DNA of 40,000 nt, from the NCBI GenBank assembly GCA_002701295.1, contig NZUJ01000046.1:1-40000 (forward strand), in the 5' to 3' direction. The translations under genes were made by a program, and so were the position numbers. The DNA is from Ponticaulis sp. GTDB lineage: Bacteria > Pseudomonadota > Alphaproteobacteria > Caulobacterales > Hyphomonadaceae. Numbering within the stretch: position 1 is the first letter of the stretch; each line of letters starts with the position of its first letter. The notes below the pieces were generated by a model. That model searched no databases and had not been told where the DNA came from. It saw only the letters and a program-made list of their open reading frames with translations. Shown piece after piece: positions 33,754 to 40,000 of this stretch.

Positions 33754-34509
33754 GATGACACGTTCGATCGCCCAATAGGCACTAATAAAGGCTATGATCA
33801 GGCTCGCCGGAATGGCGACAATACGCCTGTACCAACTGTGTTTAAAAAACCAGCCGAACAGAAGCCCAGCAACCAGAACCACTGATATCTGGCCAAGCTC
33901 AACACCGATATTGAAGCCGATCAGAGACGACCAGAAGAAACCTTCGGGCAGGCTTTGATCCATGAAAAATCCGGCAAAGCCGAGGCCATGCAGCAGGCCG
34001 AAGCCGAAGATGATCAGCATGCGCCACCATTTCAGCTTCTGAATGGCTATATTCTCAATCGCGACAAACGCGATGGACGCGGCGATAAGCGGTTCGACAA
34101 TTGAGGCCGGAATGTTCACCCAACCAAGACTGGCCATGGCGAGCGACGCAGAGTGCGCAAGCGTGAACAGGGATATCTGCAAGAGCAGAGGACCAAATCG
34201 TCTGACTGCGAAAAACAGCGCCAGAACAAAGAGAATGTGATCGAGCCCACCGGGCAGGATGTGATCAACTCCTGCTTTCAGGAAAAAACTGGCGTTTCCG
34301 ATGAGCGTGCGGCCTGTATCCACCAGCAACTGGTCTGTCGTGACGGCCGCAGAGGTCGCCTGATCCAACTCAGTAAGCGCGCGACAGAGTTCCGGATCCA
34401 TGCCGCCATCCGGACCGCACAACTCATCTTCGGGATGGGAAAAGCCCGGCAGACACATGAACAACACCGCCAGCACGCATAACAGAACAGCGCGCAGTCT
34501 AGTGATCAT
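33748..34509 (-). CDS. HupE/UreJ-family membrane protein
   Basis: A 253-residue membrane protein of the second HupE/UreJ type. A signal peptide (MITRLRAVLLCVLAVLFMCLPGFS) is followed by a short extracytoplasmic part with two Cys (DELCGPDGGMDPELCRAL). The membrane domain holds LKAGVDHILPGGLDHILFVLALFF, LFTLAHSASLAMASLG and FGFGLLHGLGFAGFF, the His-containing signatures of HupE/UreJ metal permeases. Relatives move nickel or cobalt. Here the gene overlaps the ZIP gene by 11 bases and faces a zinc-type locus, so zinc or cobalt is also possible. The ATG at 34509 is preferred because the signal peptide begins there; upstream ATGs lie inside the ZIP gene. Confidence 0.85.
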   Translation of the reverse strand: MITRLRAVLLCVLAVLFMCLPGFSHPEDELCGPDGGMDPELCRALTELDQATSAAVTTDQLLVDTGRTLIGNASFFLKAGVDHILPGGLDHILFVLALFFAVRRFGPLLLQISLFTLAHSASLAMASLGWVNIPASIVEPLIAASIAFVAIENIAIQKLKWWRMLIIFGFGLLHGLGFAGFFMDQSLPEGFFWSSLIGFNIGVELGQISVVLVAGLLFGWFFKHSWYRRIVAIPASLIIAFISAYWAIERVIL

Positions 34510-35317
34510 CGCGATAAGGCGGAAATTCCACGAATGAAGAAGGGGCATGATCATGATTGTGTTCTGCCTCGTCATCATGTCCGTGCGAATGGTTGAAGCT
34601 GGCAATGATTAGCGCGAGCACGACACCGAGCGCCAGTGCCGGAATGCTGCGGACCGGATGCTCATCCTTCATGTGAGCCATGAGCGGACCCGTGGAGACG
34701 AAGAGTAGCAAGCCCGCAGACAGGGCGAACATCAATTCCAGACCTTTCGGGTCGACCCCGTAAATCACCGGAATTGCCGTAATCGTGCCGAGTGGTGTTG
34801 TGAGCCCCGCCGCAAACAAGGCGAGCAGGAATGACGTCCGGTTGCTGAACCCTGCCCCGCGCAACAGAGCAAAGGTGACAATGCCTTCGGGAAACTCGTG
34901 CAGGATGAGTCCCGGCGTCGCCATGAAGCCTGTATCAACGCCGCGCGCGAACGTGACCGTGTAAATCATGCCATCGAAAAAGGAGTGGATGGCAATGGCG
35001 ATCATCGGCGTCAGGCCAGCCGCCAGTGTGACCGAGTTTTTACCGGGCAGAATTGTCCGCAAGGTGTCGTGCAGGAACAGCCCGAGAAAGAACCCGCATA
35101 GCATGACGATGGGGCTGTATTCATGCGCCTGAAGCGCCTCGGGTGCCAGGTGCGTCAGCACCATTGTCAGCAGAAGTCCGCTGGCCACCAGCGCGAACAG
35201 GGGCGCATAACGCTTGCTCCAGTCGCTGCGAATCGCGACAAAAATCAGGCCAATGCTCGCAACAAATGCTGCGAGGCTGGACAGGAACAATGGTGCCAGC
35301 AACTGGTTAGAAAACAC
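34499..35317 (-). CDS. ZIP-family metal transporter
   Basis: A 272-residue divalent-cation importer with about eight membrane helices. The metal-binding helices are recognisable: MIAIAIHSFFDGMIYTVTF (TM4) and LILHEFPEGIVTFALL (TM5), the HxxxDG and HExPEG patterns of ZIP/ZupT. The cytoplasmic tail is His-rich (FNHSHGHDDEAEHNHDHAPSS), as in many zinc transporters. GTG 35317 is chosen because GGAG lies 10 bases upstream; the frame extends only to a TTG at 35347 without a ribosome site before an in-frame stop. It is divergent from the ZrgA-like operon across a Zur-like site and overlaps the HupE/UreJ gene. Substrate zinc is inferred from context. Confidence 0.88.
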   Translation of the reverse strand: MFSNQLLAPLFLSSLAAFVASIGLIFVAIRSDWSKRYAPLFALVASGLLLTMVLTHLAPEALQAHEYSPIVMLCGFFLGLFLHDTLRTILPGKNSVTLAAGLTPMIAIAIHSFFDGMIYTVTFARGVDTGFMATPGLILHEFPEGIVTFALLRGAGFSNRTSFLLALFAAGLTTPLGTITAIPVIYGVDPKGLELMFALSAGLLLFVSTGPLMAHMKDEHPVRSIPALALGVVLALIIASFNHSHGHDDEAEHNHDHAPSSFVEFPPYRDDH

Positions 35318-35376
35318 GAGTGAGAAAAACTCCGGAAATGCGGTCAACAGGTGTTGCGTCGTCGGGCTGCCGCTTT

Positions 35377-35393
35377 ATGTTATAATATCCAAT
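35377..35393. promoter_or_regulatory. putative Zur operator in the divergent metal-uptake promoter
   Basis: ATGTTATAATATCCAAT matches the left half of the alphaproteobacterial Zur palindrome (GTTATAnTATAAC) exactly, while the right half is degenerate. It is placed between the divergent ZIP and ZrgA-like genes, 33 bases before the latter's ATG, where repression of both arms would be expected. The A/T content also suits a -10 element, which is the main alternative. Confidence 0.6.
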
Positions 35394-35425
35394 AGTGCTT
35401 AATAACCACTGACAGGGAATTTTCA

Positions 35426-36079
35426 ATGGCCACAGGTTTAGGTGTTCTGACGGGATTGATCATGCTTGCTCTAAACGGAGCACATGACGACGCACCGCGA
35501 CAGGCGAGAGCTCACGTTCATGGAATGGGCGAAGCGCTGGTCGTTGTCGAAGGTGAAAGCCTGTTTCTGGAGATCTCGGCTCCAAAAGCGAATTTTGTAT
35601 CCGCTGACGGCGAAGCGATCACGTTTGGGGCAAGCACTGAGCTTTCAATGAGTGACTCGGCATTTCCGGTGTCAGCAGACGACATTCTCAGCCTTCCGAA
35701 TTCGGCGAAGTGCTCTGTATCCGACGTGACGTTGGCGCTTGAGACAGTCGATGGTGGTCATGACGCACATGATGATCACGATGCTCATGAACATGACGAC
35801 GATCATGCCGAGCACGACCATGACGCGGATCATGCAGATCACGATGACGATATGCATGACGAACACGCACATGATGACCATGACGAAGACGTCGGACACG
35901 CCAATATTCTTCTGACACTTGAGGCCAGTTGCAGTGCGGTCAGCAAGATGAAATCGCTGGAATTCACTCTTTTCGAAACCTGGCCCGGCTTTGAAAACCT
36001 GAACACGACCGTTCTGACCGACAGTGCCACATTGGCGGAAACTCTGACCGCCACCAACGCCAAGATCGATCTCGACTAG
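35426..36079 (+). CDS. DUF2796 / ZrgA-family zinc-uptake protein
   Basis: A 217-residue probably periplasmic protein. A short hydrophobic leader (GLGVLTGLIMLALNG) precedes RQARAHVHGMGEALVVVEGESLFLEISAP, the N-terminal signature of DUF2796. Residues 111-158 are an extreme His/Asp tract with 15 histidines, an obvious metal-binding region. The end (LEFTLFETWPGFENLNTTVLT) matches the family C-terminus. In Vibrio, ZrgA belongs to a zinc-starvation uptake system with an ABC transporter and accessory proteins; the following genes here fit that layout. GGGAA lies 7 bases before the ATG. First gene of a tight four-gene operon. Confidence 0.85.
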   Translation: MATGLGVLTGLIMLALNGAHDDAPRQARAHVHGMGEALVVVEGESLFLEISAPKANFVSADGEAITFGASTELSMSDSAFPVSADDILSLPNSAKCSVSDVTLALETVDGGHDAHDDHDAHEHDDDHAEHDHDADHADHDDDMHDEHAHDDHDEDVGHANILLTLEASCSAVSKMKSLEFTLFETWPGFENLNTTVLTDSATLAETLTATNAKIDLD

Positions 36080-36082
36080 ATC

Positions 36083-36781
36083 ATGCTTCTAAACCTCACC
36101 GACGTTGAATTCGCCTGGCCGAAGCGGGAAGTTTTTCTGAAGATCGACGCATTTCAGATCAATGAAGGCGAACAGGTGTTTCTGCGAGGCCCGAGCGGAT
36201 CAGGAAAGAGCACACTTCTGGGACTGATTGCCGGCGTGCTGCGCCCGAAAGCAGGAAGTATCGCCTTTGGTGAAGTCGATCTGGCGAAATCATCACCACG
36301 GCAGTGCGACAAGATCCGGGCGCGGGATATGGGCGTCGTGTTTCAGCTGTTCAATCTGTTGCCCTTTCTGGACCTGATCTCGAACGTTTCCCTTCCCTGC
36401 CGCCTGTCGCCTGAACGAAACAAACGGCTGATTGATGCCGGGACTACGGCAGAAGAAGAGGCGCATCGGCTGCTGCGCTATCTCGGGCTCGCCCGGGAAG
36501 CCGAAGAGAAAACGCCGGTCTCCAACCTGTCCGTTGGCCAGCAACAACGCGTGGCGGCGGCACGCGCCCTGATTGGCGCGCCGCGTCTGATTATCGCCGA
36601 TGAGCCAACTTCAGCACTGGACACAGCCATTCGCGACGAGTTTCTGAAACTCCTGCGGGATGAATGCGCAGCCGCAAATACTGCGCTCCTGTTTGTGAGC
36701 CATGATGATCATCTGGCATCTCATTTTGAGCGGGTCGACTCCCTGGTCGAGCTGAATAAAGCCAGATTGCAGGTGGCCTGA
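36083..36781 (+). CDS. ABC transporter ATPase, LolD/MacB-like, zinc locus
   Basis: A 232-residue ATP-binding subunit. Walker A is GPSGSGKST (36-44), the Q-loop VFQLFNLLP, the signature LSVGQQQR (149-156), Walker B LIIADEP with catalytic Glu174, and the switch His is in FVSHDD. The spelling NLLPFLDLISNVSLP is characteristic of the LolD/MacB/FtsE subfamily, which drives extracytoplasmic work through FtsX-like permeases rather than channel transport. It starts 3 bases after the ZrgA-like stop and ends one base before the permease start, so the genes are co-transcribed and probably translationally coupled. Confidence 0.93.
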   Translation: MLLNLTDVEFAWPKREVFLKIDAFQINEGEQVFLRGPSGSGKSTLLGLIAGVLRPKAGSIAFGEVDLAKSSPRQCDKIRARDMGVVFQLFNLLPFLDLISNVSLPCRLSPERNKRLIDAGTTAEEEAHRLLRYLGLAREAEEKTPVSNLSVGQQQRVAAARALIGAPRLIIADEPTSALDTAIRDEFLKLLRDECAAANTALLFVSHDDHLASHFERVDSLVELNKARLQVA

Positions 36782-36782
36782 C

Positions 36783-38054
36783 GTGAGACTTCCAACACTG
36801 CCTTCGCTCGCACTGGCGAGCCTTTGGAACAGACGGATCTCAGCATTGCTGACCATTCTGGCCGTCGCGGTGAGTGTTTTTCTGTATCTGGGGGTCGGAA
36901 AACTGAAGTCTGCCGCGGAGACCAGCTTCAACCAGACCATACATGGTACTGATCTGATAGTTGGTGCCCGGACCAGCCCGGTGAGCCTGGTCTTGTTCTC
37001 TGTTTTTCACATTGGCAACCCGAGCGCTGCGATCACCTGGGAAAGCTTTCAGTGGCTGGAAGAGCGTGAAGATGTGGACTGGGCTGTCCCGATTGCGCTT
37101 GGCGATTCCCATAAGGGCTATCGTGTGATCGGAACGACAGGCGACTTTTTCGATCGCTATCAGTTCCGCGGTGGTCAGGAGGTCAGCTTTGCGAGCGGCG
37201 TCGCTTTTGATGACCTTTATGACGTTGTGCTGGGCGCGAAGGTGGCCGCCGACCTCGGCTATGAAATCGGGTCCGAGATCACGCTGTCACACGGGCTGGG
37301 CGAAGTCAGCTTCATGGAGCATGACAACCGCCCCTTCACGGTGACAGGTATTCTGGCCAGCACTGGCACACCGGTAGATAAATCGGTGCTGGTGTCACTT
37401 CAGGCCATCGAAGCCATCCATGTCGGCTGGCAAAGCGGCGCCCCCTCCCCCATTGCGCGGATGGTGACGGCAGATGATGTGCGAAAGATGGACCTGACGC
37501 CTGACGCACTCGCCGCCGTTCTTGTGGGTCTGTCTGAACGTCGAACGCTTCTCAGAACCCAGAATTCCATCAACACCTATCGCGAAGAAGCCCTTGTTGC
37601 TGCGATACCGAGCCAGGCGATCAGCGAAGTCTGGGAGCTGGTGGGCATTGCCGGAAATGCGCTTCTGATTGTGTCTGCTTTCGTAATTGTTGTGGGGCTG
37701 GTCTCTATTTTGACGTCGATCCTGTCGAGCCTGCGCGAAAGACGACGGGAAATGGCTGTACTGCGTGCTGTCGGCGCCGGACCAGGTCACATTATGGGGC
37801 TACTGATCAGTGAAGCGATCTTCCTGGCCGCGATTGGTGCTGCCATCGGAATTACACTGGTCTACCTTGCAAGCTTCATCGCCGGACCCATTTTTGAGAA
37901 CAGGTTCGGTATTCAGATTACTGTGTCAGCCCCGGGAGCGACGGACGCTTATGTGTTCCTCACTGTCTGTGGTCTTGCTGGCATTCTGGCACTGTTCCCG
38001 GCCATTGGGGCCATGCGGTCATCTCTCGCAGATGGCCTGTCGATCAAACTGTAA
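36783..38054 (+). CDS. FtsX/MacB-like ABC permease, zinc locus
   Basis: A 423-residue membrane subunit with the type VII ABC layout: one helix near the N-terminus (ISALLTILAVAVSVFLYLGVG), a large extracytoplasmic domain (about 40-275, TIHGTDLIVGARTSPVSLVLFSVF onward), then three helices (LLIVSAFVIVVGLVSILTSIL, AIFLAAIGAAIGITLVYLAS, and VFLTVCGLAGILALFPAIGA). LRERRREMAVLRAVGAGPGHI is the classic FtsX-domain coupling block. The GTG start is one base after the ATPase stop. Such pumps usually move lipoproteins or peptides or act mechanically, so its job in metal uptake may be indirect. Confidence 0.92.
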   Translation: MRLPTLPSLALASLWNRRISALLTILAVAVSVFLYLGVGKLKSAAETSFNQTIHGTDLIVGARTSPVSLVLFSVFHIGNPSAAITWESFQWLEEREDVDWAVPIALGDSHKGYRVIGTTGDFFDRYQFRGGQEVSFASGVAFDDLYDVVLGAKVAADLGYEIGSEITLSHGLGEVSFMEHDNRPFTVTGILASTGTPVDKSVLVSLQAIEAIHVGWQSGAPSPIARMVTADDVRKMDLTPDALAAVLVGLSERRTLLRTQNSINTYREEALVAAIPSQAISEVWELVGIAGNALLIVSAFVIVVGLVSILTSILSSLRERRREMAVLRAVGAGPGHIMGLLISEAIFLAAIGAAIGITLVYLASFIAGPIFENRFGIQITVSAPGATDAYVFLTVCGLAGILALFPAIGAMRSSLADGLSIKL

Positions 38055-38063
38055 GAGAAACCG

Positions 38064-38708
38064 ATGAAAACGTCTCTGATCCTTGCTGCAAGTCTTGCCT
38101 TCCTTCCCCTGTCTGCGTGTGGACAGGAAATGAGCGAGACTGAGACTGCCGAGGCGGCGCCAGCTGCGTCATCAACTCCGCAGCCTCAACAGCAGGCACA
38201 GACGCAGGAGAACAGTTCTGCCATTGAGGCAATTATCGACAAGGATGGTTTTGAAGAGATCATCTGGGAAGATCTGATGCCCGAAGGTGAAGATGAGCGT
38301 CTGCAGGAAATGTACGCCATGCAGATGCAGCAGCTTTATTCTTCCAATTCCACCATTGCCGAAGGCAGTGCGGCCGATAAGGCGGTTCAGATCGGGACGT
38401 TCAATGTGGTCAAGGAACTTGATGGCGTTGAGATCAAACTGCCCGGCTATACGGTGCCTTTTGATTACAGTCCGAATGCCGAAATCACGGAGTTTCTTCT
38501 TGTACCGTATTTCGGTGCCTGCCTTCACGCGCCGCCCCCTCCACCAAACCAGACGCTGTATGTGAAGACTGAAAAGCCGATCCGCATCACCGATCTGGCG
38601 CAGGCTGTCTGGGTGCGCGGAACACTGACCACAGAACGGCAGAATTCCGAACTCGCAGACACAGCCTATACGCTCACTCTGCATGACGTGACGGAATACA
38701 CCTACTAG
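38064..38708 (+). CDS. DUF3299 lipoprotein, zinc locus
   Basis: A 214-residue lipoprotein (lipobox LPLSAC, Cys19). A Gln/Glu-rich linker follows, then the DUF3299 domain with FDGFEEIIWEDLMP-type start, VKELDGVEIKLPGYTVPFDY and the signature FLLVPYFGACLHAPPPPPNQTLYV; the Cys and His of GACLH could bind a metal. DUF3299 proteins are regularly encoded beside ZrgA-like and MacB-like ABC genes. It is the last gene of the operon, 9 bases after the permease stop, and is followed by a hairpin. Confidence 0.9.
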   Translation: MKTSLILAASLAFLPLSACGQEMSETETAEAAPAASSTPQPQQQAQTQENSSAIEAIIDKDGFEEIIWEDLMPEGEDERLQEMYAMQMQQLYSSNSTIAEGSAADKAVQIGTFNVVKELDGVEIKLPGYTVPFDYSPNAEITEFLLVPYFGACLHAPPPPPNQTLYVKTEKPIRITDLAQAVWVRGTLTTERQNSELADTAYTLTLHDVTEYTY

Positions 38709-38724
38709 GCCCCAACCGTTTCAG

Positions 38725-38747
38725 CAGGCGCTGCAGTGCGCCTGTTT
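38725..38747 (+). terminator. probable terminator of the zinc operon
   Basis: A perfect 7-bp GC-rich stem (38725-38731 with 38738-38744, loop of six) followed by only three T. It lies 16 bases past the DUF3299 stop. Its position is right, but the T-run is short. Confidence 0.5.
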
Positions 38748-38956
38748 GGCAATGTTCACGGTCTTTCAGATTTAACGAAAACTTTCATCAAACTGACGGT
38801 CGCAATCCTACCGTCGGGCAAGATTTTGCGATCATATTCCCAACGAAACTGACAGCCAGAAGGCGTCAGAGTTTCAGCTCAGAAGAGTCAGTTATACAGG
38901 TTTCGGTAGTCGGGCCGTTTACGAACCTGTGTGCAAAGACCGGGGATGACCAGACG

Positions 38957-39085
38957 ATGACAGACGCAGACTTGCGCAGCGTGGAAGACGACGTGGCAAA
39001 CGCTTCAATTAAATGGCTTATTGGCTTCTGGCTGGGGCTCGCCGTGTTGGCAGCCGGCTTCCTGACGGCATTTCAGATCGGCTGA
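38957..39085 (+). CDS. small single-pass membrane protein (42 aa)
   Basis: MTDADLRSVEDDVANASIK is followed by one hydrophobic helix (WLIGFWLGLAVLAAGFLTAF). An acidic N-terminus before a single helix is a common layout for small inner-membrane proteins. The ribosome site (GGGG 12 bases upstream) is poor. It ends 12 bases from the convergent receiver gene. No family recognised. Confidence 0.45.
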   Translation: MTDADLRSVEDDVANASIKWLIGFWLGLAVLAAGFLTAFQIG

Positions 39086-39097
39086 CCCTCTTCCTGT

Positions 39098-39478
39098 TCA
39101 GCTGCGGTCTTCATACCCGGCCAGAAAGTCTTCCAGAAACTCCTTAGTGAGCTTGTGTTTGGGAAAATACCCAGCGAAGGCTTCCGGAAGTTCGCCGTCA
39201 CAGATTTCATCCAGTTCAGATCCGGTGAACAGGATGATCGGCGCGTCAGTGAGCTCTGCAACCTGACGCAGCGGTTCGTGATAGGTCGAATGAGGCGGCA
39301 GACGGTTATCCAGAAACACCAAATGGAATTTCCCCCGCGGCAGATGGTCAAGCGCTTCTTCCAGGCTGCTGGCATGGACAACACCACGGGCAGAATGTGT
39401 CGTGAGCTGCAGCAAATGGCTAAACAGGCGGATGACTGAAGCACTGTCATCAATGACCAGAATGGGCAGCATTCTCAT
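39098..39478 (-). CDS. single-domain response regulator (receiver)
   Basis: A 126-residue stand-alone receiver. The acidic pair is in VIDDSAS, the phosphoacceptor Asp57 in LVFLDNRLPP, the switch Thr85 in ILFTGSE and the Lys in YFPKHKLT (107 or 109). The sequence is more divergent than the DivK-like receiver elsewhere in the window. GAGG lies 4 bases before the ATG. No kinase is adjacent, so the partner is unknown. Confidence 0.88.
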   Translation of the reverse strand: MRMLPILVIDDSASVIRLFSHLLQLTTHSARGVVHASSLEEALDHLPRGKFHLVFLDNRLPPHSTYHEPLRQVAELTDAPIILFTGSELDEICDGELPEAFAGYFPKHKLTKEFLEDFLAGYEDRS

Positions 39479-39754
39479 CTGTCCTCTACCCGCGTTTGAA
39501 AAAGATTCAGAAGGCTATTTAAACGCGTTCAATAACTTCCTGAATCGACGGATTCCTGTCCGAGGTCAATTCTTGCGCAAGTGCCCCTGTCCATCGTGTA
39601 TTTGGAATTGATAAATTTACCATTTTGAGGCATATTCTTTTTGCCCTGAAGTATTCTGCGATGATCAGGGTCATTTATTCATCAGCACGCAGACGAAGAT
39701 GTGAAGCGAGATACAGAGAGAAAGCCGCTTCGCGAGAGAGGACAGCATACAGAT
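39479..39754. other. divergent intergenic region
   Basis: 276 bases between the receiver gene and the Arg/Gly-rich gene, AT-rich in its middle. It must hold promoters for both directions. No individual site could be assigned with confidence. Confidence 0.4.
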
Positions 39755-40000
39755 ATGAGTTTTGACGACGACGAACCACGCCGTGGGCGTGACGGTGGTC
39801 GTGGGCGACGGCCAAAACGCGGCGGTCGCAGAGAGTTTGGAAACGACGATTTCGGTGGTCCTTTCTCCGATCCAGCAGACGATTCTTTAGGTGGCGGCGG
39901 CTATCCCCCGCCAGACTTCAATAGTGACAGAGGCTCACGCGACGGCGGCGGCGGTGGATACCGTGGCGGCGGTGGCGGATATCGCGGCGGTGGTGATCGT
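39755..40000 (+). CDS. Arg/Gly-rich protein, possibly a nucleic-acid-binding protein (3' end cut by window)
   Basis: 82 codons without a stop up to the window edge. The product starts MSFDDDEPRRGRDGGRGRRP and continues with RGG-type repeats (GGGGGYRGGGGGYRGGG). Low-complexity Arg/Gly/Tyr tracts of this kind bind RNA, and in alphaproteobacteria they often precede a cold-shock or other RNA-binding domain, which would lie beyond the window. GAGAGGAC is upstream at long spacing. The complete identity cannot be decided here. Confidence 0.6.
   Translation, partial: MSFDDDEPRRGRDGGRGRRPKRGGRREFGNDDFGGPFSDPADDSLGGGGYPPPDFNSDRGSRDGGGGGYRGGGGGYRGGGDR

Noticed and set aside
35672..35918. Minus-strand frames rich in Met/Val/Ile or His/Arg opposite the ZrgA-like gene
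   Set aside because: They are the antisense of the repetitive His/Asp codon tract (GAT/CAT), which removes stop codons in all frames.

Overview
This window looks like chromosomal DNA of an alphaproteobacterium, probably of the Hyphomonadaceae/Maricaulales type. That placement is an inference from moderately high GC, many short convergent and divergent gene pairs, a DivK-like receiver, abundant single-domain receivers and HisKA-type proteins, and typical alphaproteobacterial housekeeping genes (rluB-type pseudouridine synthase, purD, mtgA, uvrB, xseA, ltaE). No rRNA, tRNA or CRISPR array was seen.

Layout. 1-15,100: a 5'-truncated rRNA pseudouridine synthase, a DUF2855 protein, a BON/OmpA envelope protein, an alpha/beta hydrolase, a DUF1993 protein, a two-hotdog MaoC-like protein, a DUF1206 membrane protein coupled to a type IB topoisomerase, mtgA, an acyl-CoA-dehydrogenase-type phosphotransferase, an orphan histidine-kinase dimerization (DHp) protein without an ATPase domain, purD, a cytochrome c lipoprotein, small membrane proteins, a FemAB-like acyltransferase and an SGNH esterase lipoprotein. 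15,100-16,580: repeat-rich DNA holding one hypothetical gene. Two diverged ~80-bp direct repeats bracket that gene, and a palindromic GC-rich element sits in frame inside it. 16,585-19,100: an AT-richer island with a retron-type reverse transcriptase, a highly structured 176-bp spacer (candidate msr-msd RNA) and a phosphoribosyltransferase-like effector with a C-terminal winged helix. It sits directly behind uvrB and is most likely an anti-phage retron of the PRTase (type III-like) class.

19,125-31,190: uvrB, a divergent aldo/keto reductase-LysR pair, a small lipoprotein, a TetR regulator, then a minus-strand run of a 29-residue membrane peptide, a CaCA antiporter, a PTR1/FolM-like reductase and threonine aldolase. 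These are followed by a soluble globin-coupled chemoreceptor and xseA. 31,365-33,753: a membrane hybrid histidine kinase followed by a single-domain response regulator.

33,748-38,708: a divergent metal (probably zinc) uptake locus. One arm has a ZIP transporter and a HupE/UreJ-like membrane protein. The other has a His-rich DUF2796/ZrgA-type protein, an ABC ATPase, an FtsX/MacB-like permease and a DUF3299 lipoprotein. The control region between the arms carries a sequence resembling an alphaproteobacterial Zur box. The window ends with a small membrane ORF, another receiver and the start of an Arg/Gly-rich protein cut by the window edge.
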